Source of the DNA: an uncultured Eubacteriales bacterium
Lineage (GTDB): Bacteria > Bacillota > Clostridia > Monoglobales > Monoglobaceae
DNA length: 22,207 nt
Reading direction: 5' to 3'
NCBI GenBank assembly: GCA_900545865.1
Contig: URAN01000048.1
Location: forward strand, 1-22,207
A program made the translations under genes and the position numbers. Each line of letters opens with the position of its first letter. Position 1 is the stretch's first letter. Of this stretch, positions 8,344-13,326 are shown piece after piece. The notes beneath the pieces were generated by a model. That model was not told the DNA's origin, made no database searches, and saw only the letters and a list, made by a program, of their open reading frames with translations.

Positions 8344-8628
8344 TATCCGCCGATTGCGGAGTTTCGTATACTGCGGAGCAAAAAGCGGGCAACCCCGATT
8401 CACATTGATATTATCGGGACTTTCACCGGTGACTTAGCAGGCGTTCTTGGATTTCAATCCTATCATCTAAAGTCATATGTTTGTTTTTGTTTTGTTAATC
8501 ATTATCCGAGACCTAATTTTCTCAGGCTAAATGCTATCGCATAATCCTTCTCAAAGTAAATTCTATTGCTGCATTTACTTTGAGAATTAACTAAAATTCA
8601 AAAAACACGAATTTTTTCGAAAAAAGCC
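8344..8628. other. Gene-free stretch with several hairpins
   Basis: No credible gene is present. It holds TCCGC/GCGGA (8345-8359), CCCGAT/ATCGGG (8394-8399 with 8413-8418), the palindrome CACCGGTG, and a perfect 14-bp inverted repeat (8548-8561 with 8573-8586, 11-nt loop). On the minus strand, CACCGGTGAAAGTCC resembles stretches seen in domain I of group II introns, but no intron domain V or reverse transcriptase is visible, so this is only a hint of a relic. Confidence 0.4.
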
Positions 8629-8658
8629 TTGACAAGAGCGGCGCGCCTGTGTTATAAT
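8629..8658 (+). promoter_or_regulatory. Promoter of the tRNA pair
   Basis: TTGACA (8629-8634) and TATAAT (8653-8658) are both consensus and 18 bp apart, followed by a GC-rich start region 20 bp before tRNA-Asp. This is a strong vegetative promoter for a stable RNA unit. Confidence 0.85.
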
Positions 8659-8678
8659 AATTAGGTCGTTTTAAATGC

Positions 8679-8755
8679 GGTCCGGTAGTTCAGTTGGTTA
8701 GAATGCCAGCCTGTCACGCTGGAGGTCGTGGGTTCGAACCCCATCCGGATCGCCA
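8679..8755 (+). tRNA. tRNA-Asp (anticodon GUC)
   Basis: The acceptor arm GGTCCGG pairs with CCGGATC (8745-8751) with one G-T pair. The discriminator is G and CCA is encoded. The anticodon GTC is at 8713-8715 in a CTGTCAC loop, and the T arm carries GGTTCGAACC. It is the first gene of a two-tRNA unit. Confidence 0.95.
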
Positions 8756-8760
8756 AATTT

Positions 8761-8836
8761 GCTGCCCTAGCTCAGTAGGCAGAGCACTTCCTTGGTAAGG
8801 AAGAGGTCGGCGGTTCGAATCCGCTGGGCAGCTCCA
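8761..8836 (+). tRNA. tRNA-Thr (anticodon GGU)
   Basis: Acceptor GCTGCCC (8761-8767) pairs with GGGCAGC (8826-8832). The discriminator is T and CCA is encoded. The anticodon stem CTTCC/GGAAG encloses TTGGTAA with GGT at 8794-8796. It lies 5 nt after tRNA-Asp and is co-transcribed with it. Its 3' end borders the accessory segment holding phage-type genes. Confidence 0.95.
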
Positions 8837-8838
8837 CG

Positions 8839-8876
8839 AAAAAGCCCGTAATCGCGATGATTACAGGCTTTTTTGT
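8839..8876 (+). terminator. Terminator of the tRNA unit
   Basis: AAAAAGCC-GTAATC pairs with GATTAC-GGCTTTTT around a GCGAT loop, with one mismatch, and ends in TTTTTTG. This is a clear intrinsic terminator just behind tRNA-Thr. Confidence 0.9.
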
Positions 8877-8909
8877 TTATGTACGGTAGTTAAAGAAGGT
8901 GTCACAAGT

Positions 8910-9127
8910 ATGTTCGGGACGTCGGGGTCGCCTCCCCTACAACCAAACGGAATGTATGCGAAATATCGTAGGGGACGGCGTCCTCGACGTCCCGTGAGAT
9001 GTTCATCAAATTACACGGTTATCAATATAATTTGTGCCATTCGTTCGTAATTCCGCATTCCGCATTCCGCATTAATATTGCGCCGTTTGTTGGTATGTTC
9101 GGGACGTCGAGGACGCCGTCCCCTACG
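8910..9127. repeat. Palindromic repeat element (CCCCTAC family), inverted copies
   Basis: A 27-bp segment at 8968-8994 (GTAGGGGACGG...GACGTCCCG) is an exact reverse complement of 9100-9126. A diverged copy lies at 8914-8940. Each is itself partly palindromic. The same unit, with a longer core, lies at 11751-11846. No transposase is nearby, so this looks like a non-autonomous dispersed repeat. Confidence 0.7.
9049..9075 (-). repeat. AATTCGGAATGCGGAAT-type short repeat, copy 1
   Basis: Tandem degenerate 7-mers (ATTCCGC repeated three times on the plus strand) between the two inverted CCCCTAC elements. It belongs to the same family as copies at 9158, 11864, 18631 and 22089. Confidence 0.6.
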
Positions 9128-9157
9128 GGATTGGTGGCATACATAATGTTTGTTCGT

Positions 9158-9199
9158 AATTCCGAATTACGCATTCCGAATTCCGCATTGATATTGCGC
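9158..9199 (-). repeat. AATTCGGAATGCGGAAT-type short repeat, copy 2
   Basis: Mixed ATTCCGA/ATTACGC/ATTCCGC 7-mers ending about 10 nt from the dnaC-like stop codon. On the minus strand it reads in the sense direction behind that gene, directly followed by the CCCCTAC element. Confidence 0.6.
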
Positions 9200-9209
9200 C
9201 GTTTGCACG

Positions 9210-10049
9210 TCACAGACCCAGTTTTTTGTTTATATCGTCATAACTTGCGATGATGTTCTTGCGGCGGTAATTCACGCCCTTAAACTCTATCGGGTGACAT
9301 ACCTCTAAAATCCGCTCATATATGCGCTTGTATCGTATATCCTCAATCCGTGACATCTCGTGCAAGTCAAGGTTTGTCGTGATGATAAGCGGCAACCCCG
9401 ATTTATAGCGGTTATCTATCACGCCGTACATCTGTTCGGCTGAAAATTCGGACGTTCGTTCGATACCCAAATCATCAATCACAAGCAGTGAATAACGGTT
9501 CAATTCGTCCAGATACGGCTGTTTATCAAACGTGCCTTGCAGCTCGTTCAAAATGCGCCCGAAATTCGTCACCTTTGCCGATACGCCCTTGTCGATAAGT
9601 GCATTGGCAACCGCACAAGCGGCGTAGGTTTTGCCTGTTCCGCAGCTCCCCCATAACAGCAACCCGATACCGTCCTTTTTGAACTCGTCAAAATTGTCGG
9701 CGTATTTCTTCACTGCGGCGGTCTGTTTGGGATTGTTGCCCCTATCGTTGGCGAAAGTCCAATTGTATAGCTTTTCCTCGCCGAAACAGCTCCTACGCAT
9801 TGCCTTTATGCGTTCTCGGCGTTCGTTATCCTCTTTTTCGGCTTTCTCGGCGGCTATTTCACGCTCTCGGCAATCGCATATACACGGGACTTTTCTTGTT
9901 CTGTTGCCGATAGCAATAATCGTCTGCTTTCTTCTGTGGCATACTCCGCAATGATAAAGACCCTCATCATCGAGATAATCGCCCTCGTTTATCTTAAACT
10001 TGCCTTTTGCGGCTTGCTCTGCATTTATCAATACCTCTATCACACTCAT
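9210..10049 (-). CDS. DnaC-like ATPase, phage-type helicase loader
   Basis: A 279-residue AAA+ protein that would load the replicative DnaB-type helicase. Residues 34-60 hold a cysteine cluster (C34, C37, C56, C58, C60) that may bind zinc. Walker A is GSCGTGKT (134-141), Walker B LLVIDDL (188-194), and sensor 1 is TTN near 224-226. A long charged helix (62-85) joins the two parts. Its start codon overlaps the stop of the upstream replisome-organizer gene by 4 bp (ATGA), so they are translationally coupled. This pair is the usual replication module of phages and related elements of Bacillota. A transposon IstB protein is less likely given the partner and the cysteine domain. Confidence 0.85.
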   Translation of the reverse strand: MSVIEVLINAEQAAKGKFKINEGDYLDDEGLYHCGVCHRRKQTIIAIGNRTRKVPCICDCREREIAAEKAEKEDNERRERIKAMRRSCFGEEKLYNWTFANDRGNNPKQTAAVKKYADNFDEFKKDGIGLLLWGSCGTGKTYAACAVANALIDKGVSAKVTNFGRILNELQGTFDKQPYLDELNRYSLLVIDDLGIERTSEFSAEQMYGVIDNRYKSGLPLIITTNLDLHEMSRIEDIRYKRIYERILEVCHPIEFKGVNYRRKNIIASYDDINKKLGL

Positions 10050-10915
10050 TTTGTCACCCCGAATCCATATAATTCATCAAGGGATATACTTTCCTTATCC
10101 ATACACCATTTGCCGTTTTCAGACCCATTTTTGAGTACTTCGCGTTCTTTATCCTTTTTAGCCCATACCCGAATGGTGGCAAGATGATTTTTATATGTCT
10201 TTCCCGAGCTTGCGATATACTCACTCAGTCGCTCAATTCTGTTTTGCCAATCATCGGGGAACTCAGATTTTAATTTTTCCATATCCTCATCGGTGAGCAA
10301 AACGTTTTTATAAGTCCCGTATTTGTGACGTGTCGGCTTTTTATTATCGGAATTATTAAAGTCATTCTCGTTATTTTTATTATTTTTATTTTCGGCAATT
10401 TCGAGGGGGAGATTTTCGGGCGCGTGCGCACTCTCTAACTCTTGCCTATCTCTATCTCTTACTCTATCCTTACCTAACTCTATCCTATCCTTACCTAACC
10501 TAACCTTACCTAACCTAACCTGTGTCGACGGTTCGTTGACGGTTCGTTGACGGTTCGTTGACGGACACTCATTTTCGAGCCTGTAACCGTTGTTTTTATC
10601 GAGGTACAGCAACGCTTTTTCGTCTTTGTACGGTGTTTCTTTGTATGTATCTTTGCGTATGTAGTTATGTATGCGCCAATGTTTGATAACTACAACACCG
10701 CTCTCGAACGGAATTATAAATTGCTTTGCGATTAAGACGTTCATATCGTCCATACTTGCCCCGACAAACCGCATTATCTTTTTCGGGCTGTTTACAAAAC
10801 CGTCATCATCGGCACGCATTGCCAAATCGTAATACAAAAGTCTTGCGCTCATCGGCATATCGATGAATTTATCCGAATCGATTATTGTTTTTGCAAACAT
10901 TCTTCGCTCTGCCAT
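10046..10915 (-). CDS. Phage-type replisome organizer / DnaD-like initiator
   Basis: A 289-residue protein. The first about 110 residues form the winged-helix N-terminal domain of phage replisome organizers (FIDMPMSARLLYYDLAMRAD, then KKIMRFVGAS and VVVIKHWRIHNYIRKD). The middle (about 120-200) is low complexity and is encoded by tandem DNA repeats. The C-terminus (SEFPDDWQNRIERLSEYI, then SSGKTYKNHLATIRVWAKKD) is the motif common at the end of phage replication proteins. AGGAG lies 10 nt before the ATG. It would bind origin DNA and recruit the DnaC-like loader encoded next. The repeats, lying inside the gene, may be the binding sites. No integrase or structural gene is in the window, so the rest of the element is missing or elsewhere. 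Confidence 0.8.
   Translation of the reverse strand: MAERRMFAKTIIDSDKFIDMPMSARLLYYDLAMRADDDGFVNSPKKIMRFVGASMDDMNVLIAKQFIIPFESGVVVIKHWRIHNYIRKDTYKETPYKDEKALLYLDKNNGYRLENECPSTNRQRTVNEPSTQVRLGKVRLGKDRIELGKDRVRDRDRQELESAHAPENLPLEIAENKNNKNNENDFNNSDNKKPTRHKYGTYKNVLLTDEDMEKLKSEFPDDWQNRIERLSEYIASSGKTYKNHLATIRVWAKKDKEREVLKNGSENGKWCMDKESISLDELYGFGVTK
10337..10395. other. AT-rich stretch inside the initiator gene (possible unwinding element)
   Basis: A run of A/T-rich sequence (TTATTTTTATTATTTTTATT and neighbours) encodes the Asn/Lys linker of the initiator. Beside the tandem repeats at 10489-10564 it has the composition expected of a DNA unwinding element. The role is inferred. Confidence 0.35.
10436..10520. 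repeat. Pyrimidine-biased tract with 15-bp tandem repeat
   Basis: The plus strand is almost free of G for about 85 bp. CCTTACCTAACCTAA occurs twice head to tail (10489-10503, 10504-10518), with degenerate TATCTC/CCTAAC units before it. In protein it reads as VRLGK repeats and then RDRDR. Confidence 0.75.
10527..10564. repeat. 11-bp tandem repeats (iteron-like)
   Basis: GACGGTTCGTT is repeated exactly at 10527, 10538 and 10549, with a partial fourth copy GACGG. The 11-bp period is close to one helical turn and is not a multiple of three, so each copy is read in a different frame of the initiator gene (STNRQRTVNEPST). It is a candidate initiator-binding array. Confidence 0.75.
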
Positions 10916-10928
10916 ATTTTATCAGCTC

Positions 10929-11083
10929 CTATTTTTGTTTTTCTTTAAGTTTATCACGATTTAAAGTGTCATAACGTGCCTCGTCAACGCTCGCTTTGCT
11001 TGTTGGAATTTTATACGGCTCGGCGGTAATGTTCGTAAAACTTGCTCGGGGTTGGTCAAGCGGCACGCTTGCCGCCCCGAAAC
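10929..11083 (-). pseudogene. 3' remnant of an upstream replication-module gene
   Basis: On the minus strand a coding-like frame ends at a TAG (10931-10929) that overlaps the AGGAG site of the replisome-organizer gene, the normal arrangement for an operon partner. The readable part is about 50 residues (ending SVDEARYDTLNRDKLKEKQK). It has no start signal, and its composition changes to AT-rich at about 11085, where the PBECR cassette begins. I read it as the C-terminal end of a gene cut off by insertion or deletion. I do not recognise the family. Confidence 0.35.
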
Positions 11084-11086
11084 ATA

Positions 11087-11114
11087 TTGACAATTTACGC
11101 AAATGTGATATAAT
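11087..11114 (+). promoter_or_regulatory. Promoter of the PBECR-like gene
   Basis: TTGACA (11087-11092) and TATAAT (11109-11114) are 16 bp apart, with a TG extended -10 (TGATATAAT). The 21 bases at 11101-11121 are repeated exactly at 11523-11543 in front of the small RNA. Confidence 0.75.
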
Positions 11115-11146
11115 AAATATATTAAACGAACACAGGAGTATCAAAT

Positions 11147-11524
11147 TTGCATTACATAGGTAAGATAGATAAAAGAATATACGGTTGTATTACTAAGGAT
11201 ATACGAACAGATGAGGTTATAATAACCGATGTGCAGATACAGCATATAAAAGACAGGCACCCAAATGATTATGAGAGGTATAACAAATATTTTGCTGATA
11301 TAGTAGCCAATCCCGATTATATCATTGAGGCTAACAGAGAAAATACAGCATTAATTTTAAAGGAGATTCAAAGTGAAAGCGAATGTTTTAAGACAATTTT
11401 AAGATTATCAACATCGGCTGATAATCCCGAGTATAAAAACTCAATTATAACTTTTATGAAAATTGATGATAAAGAATGGAAAAGAGTAATAAAAAATAAA
11501 AAAATACTTTACAAATCAGAATAA
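11147..11524 (+). CDS. PBECR-like nuclease-fold protein
   Basis: A 125-residue protein resembling the PBECR group (phage barnase-EndoU-colicin E5/D-RelE fold), small domains found in phages and mobile elements and predicted to cut RNA. The recognisable core is VIITDVQIQHIKDRHPNDYERY (24-45) with H33, R37 and H38. TALILKEI and a C-terminal KNSIITFMKI...KNKKILYKSE follow. It starts with TTG, supported by AGGAG 8 nt upstream (11134-11138). No ATG fits. It is encoded opposite to the replication genes and is more AT-rich than its surroundings, which suggests separate acquisition. No protein antitoxin gene is beside it; the neighbour is a structured RNA under a matching promoter. Family assignment is from remembered motifs; function is untested. 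Confidence 0.6.
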   Translation: MHYIGKIDKRIYGCITKDIRTDEVIITDVQIQHIKDRHPNDYERYNKYFADIVANPDYIIEANRENTALILKEIQSESECFKTILRLSTSADNPEYKNSIITFMKIDDKEWKRVIKNKKILYKSE

Positions 11525-11536
11525 ATGTGATATAAT
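11508..11536 (+). promoter_or_regulatory. Promoter of the small RNA
   Basis: TTTACA (11508-11513) lies 17 bp before TATAAT (11531-11536), which has the same TG extended -10 as the PBECR promoter. It overlaps the end of the PBECR coding region. Transcription should begin near 11543. Confidence 0.7.
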
Positions 11537-11542
11537 AAATAT

Positions 11543-11688
11543 ACAATAAAGATAGGGTATTTGAGGTGGAGGAATTCGTACAATCCACACGCCGATGGTA
11601 ACGACAAGGGGAAACCCTGAGGGACGCAGGAGAAGTGTACGCCTGCCAAATACCCAAACAGGGGATTGCAAGCGCAATCCCTTTTATT
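11543..11688 (+). ncRNA. Unidentified structured small RNA, about 145 nt
   Basis: A complete RNA gene by its signals: its own promoter, no open reading frame, and an intrinsic terminator. The predicted fold is a 9-bp closing stem P1 (GGGTATTTG 11555-11563 with CAAATACCC 11647-11655) enclosing three hairpins. P2 is GTGGA/TCCAC (11566-11570, 11584-11588). P3 is AGGG-GAAA-CCCT (11607-11618), with a GNRA tetraloop. P4 is GCAGG/CCTGC (11626-11630, 11642-11646). The loop of P2 contains CGTACA (11577-11582), an exact complement of TGTACG (11636-11641) in the loop of P4, giving a 6-bp kissing interaction. I compared it by memory with common riboswitch, ribozyme, SRP and tmRNA cores and found no match. 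It may regulate or neutralise the PBECR protein, or be a trans-acting RNA of the mobile element. Confidence 0.7.
11661..11686 (+). terminator. Terminator of the small RNA
   Basis: GGGATTGC (11662-11669) pairs with GCAATCCC (11674-11681) around AAGC, followed by TTTTATTG. It starts 6 nt after the closing stem of the RNA. Confidence 0.85.
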
Positions 11689-11750
11689 GCGCCTAAAATT
11701 GGTGTTATGTTTTTTGTAATCATCTGTGAAATTTTGTTGTGTTCGTTGGC

Positions 11751-11846
11751 GTAGGACGTCGGGGTCGCAGATTGCCGGTGGTAATCGTTTTGCGATTTGA
11801 CCGAGTCGGCAGACGAGAACCGTCCCCTACGGGATTGGTGGCATAC
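11751..11846. repeat. Palindromic repeat element (CCCCTAC family), long variant
   Basis: It starts with GTAGGACGTCGGGGTCGC, has a core with GATTGCCGG and a TCGGCAG segment, and ends CCGTCCCCTACGGGATTG, then GTGGCATAC. The end segment matches 9117-9142 almost exactly; the core parallels 155-216. It lies between the small RNA and tuf. Confidence 0.65.
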
Positions 11847-11863
11847 GTTGCGTTTAGTTGTAA

Positions 11864-11912
11864 TTCCGAATTCCGCATTGATTTAAATTCCGAATTCCGC
11901 ATTCCGCATTGA
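11864..11912 (-). repeat. AATTCGGAATGCGGAAT-type short repeat, copy 3
   Basis: ATTCCGA/ATTCCGC 7-mers in two blocks separated by a GATTTAAA spacer. It lies downstream of the tuf terminator in the same sense orientation relative to tuf as the other copies have relative to their genes, and abuts the CCCCTAC element as copy 2 does. Confidence 0.6.
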
Positions 11913-11945
11913 TTTTGCGCCATTCGTTCGTGCGGTCAGATTCGC

Positions 11946-11990
11946 ACAAAAAAAGACGTACAGATGAGCGTCTCCGCTCTCTGTACGTCT
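11946..11990 (-). terminator. Terminator of tuf
   Basis: A 10-bp stem (AGACGTACAG 11954-11963 with CTGTACGTCT 11981-11990) is followed on the minus strand by a run of seven T. An inner GAGCG/CGCTC can extend the fold. It closes the str operon 20 bp after the tuf stop codon. Confidence 0.9.
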
Positions 11991-12009
11991 GATTTATTAA
12001 ATAATTTTA

Positions 12010-13212
12010 TTATTTAACGATTTCTGTAACAACGCCCGAACCTACTGTTCTTCCGCCTTCACGAATAGCGAAACGGAGACCTGTTTCGATAGCGATTGTT
12101 GTGTTCAGCTTAACGTCCATTGTTACGTTATCGCCGGGCATACACATTTCTGTACCCTCGGGCAGATTAACTTCGCCGGTAACGTCAGTTGTTCTGAAAT
12201 AGAACTGAGGTCTGTAGTTTGTGAAGAACGGAGTATGACGTCCGCCTTCTTCCTTTGTCAATACATAAACCTCACCTTTGAATTCGGTGTGCGGTGTGAT
12301 TGTGCCGGGTTTAGCAAGAACCTGACCTCTCTTGATTTCGTCTCTCGAAATACCACGGAGAAGAGCACCGATGTTGTCGCCTGCTTCTGCATAGTCAAGA
12401 AGCTTTCTGAACATTTCGATACCTGTTACAACGGTCTTTCTTGATTCATCTGACAGACCAACGATTTCAACTTCGTCAGACATATTCAGCTGACCTCTCT
12501 CAACACGACCGGTAGCAACTGTACCACGGCCTGTGATTGAGAATACGTCCTCGACAGGCATAAGGAAGGGCAGATCGCTCTTTCTTTCCGGTGTCGGGAT
12601 GTAGCTGTCGATAGCGTCCATAAGCTCATGAATGCAAGCGTATTCGGGAGCGTTGGGGTCTGTTGATGTGCTTTCGAGAACCTGAAGAGCCGAACCCTTG
12701 ATGATGGGGATGTCGTCTCCGGGGAACTCATACTCTGTAAGAAGGTCTCTGATTTCCATCTCAACCAACTCGAGAAGCTCGGGGTCATCAACCTGGTCAA
12801 CCTTATTCATAAATACAACGATATAAGGTACGCCAACCTGACGTGAAAGCAGGATGTGCTCTCTTGTCTGGGGCATAGGACCGTCAGCAGCCGATACAAC
12901 GAGAATAGCACCGTCCATCTGAGCAGCACCGGTAATCATGTTCTTAACATAGTCAGCGTGTCCCGGGCAGTCAACGTGTGCATAGTGACGGTTGTCTGTC
13001 TCGTACTCAACGTGAGCTGTTGAGATTGTGATACCTCTTTCTCTTTCCTCCGGAGCCTTATCGATCATGTCATAAGCCTCGTACTGTGCCTTACCGTTCA
13101 TAGCAAGCACCTTTGTGATTGCAGCGGTAAGAGTTGTTTTACCATGGTCAACGTGGCCGATTGTACCAATGTTAACATGGGGTTTGTTTCTTTCAAACTT
13201 TTCCTTTGCCAT
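12010..13212 (-). CDS. tuf: Elongation factor Tu
   Basis: A 400-residue, full-length GTPase that delivers aminoacyl-tRNA to the ribosome. The motifs are GHVDHGKT (19-26), the RGITI switch, DCPGH and NKVD, followed by beta-barrel domains 2 and 3 with the usual C-terminal GGRTVGSGVVTEI. The ATG has AGGAGG 8 nt upstream. It is the last gene of the str operon, 114 bp after fusA, and it has its own strong promoter in that gap, so it can be made in excess over EF-G as cells need. Nothing is unusual in the sequence. Confidence 0.98.
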   Translation of the reverse strand: MAKEKFERNKPHVNIGTIGHVDHGKTTLTAAITKVLAMNGKAQYEAYDMIDKAPEERERGITISTAHVEYETDNRHYAHVDCPGHADYVKNMITGAAQMDGAILVVSAADGPMPQTREHILLSRQVGVPYIVVFMNKVDQVDDPELLELVEMEIRDLLTEYEFPGDDIPIIKGSALQVLESTSTDPNAPEYACIHELMDAIDSYIPTPERKSDLPFLMPVEDVFSITGRGTVATGRVERGQLNMSDEVEIVGLSDESRKTVVTGIEMFRKLLDYAEAGDNIGALLRGISRDEIKRGQVLAKPGTITPHTEFKGEVYVLTKEEGGRHTPFFTNYRPQFYFRTTDVTGEVNLPEGTEMCMPGDNVTMDVKLNTTIAIETGLRFAIREGGRTVGSGVVTEIVK

Positions 13213-13276
13213 TTTTATTCCTCCTAAAAATTATAGAAAATCTTTTAATTATTTCATAAATTAGATTGTATTATTT

Positions 13277-13305
13277 ATTATAGCATTAAACTAAATAAAT
13301 TTCAA
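13277..13305 (-). promoter_or_regulatory. Internal promoter of tuf
   Basis: On the minus strand TTGAAA (13305-13300) and TATAAT (13282-13277) are 17 bp apart, with TGC before the -10. It lies between fusA and tuf. Confidence 0.75.
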
Positions 13306-13326
13306 TAGTTTTTTTAAAAAACTTTA

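Noticed and set aside
9022..9213. Small open frames within the repeats at 9000-9250 and at 11720-11923
   Set aside because: They are translations of the ATTCCGC-type repeats (NSELRI-like peptides), a common false gene call.
10436..10564. Tandem repeats as a CRISPR array
   Set aside because: Repeats are 11 and 15 bp, directly adjacent with no spacers, and lie in a coding region.
11543..11688. c-di-GMP-I (GEMM) riboswitch, suggested by GGGACGCA
   Set aside because: The rest of the GEMM core (GCAAAGCC, the receptor pairing and layout) is missing, and the RNA has its own terminator and no gene behind it.
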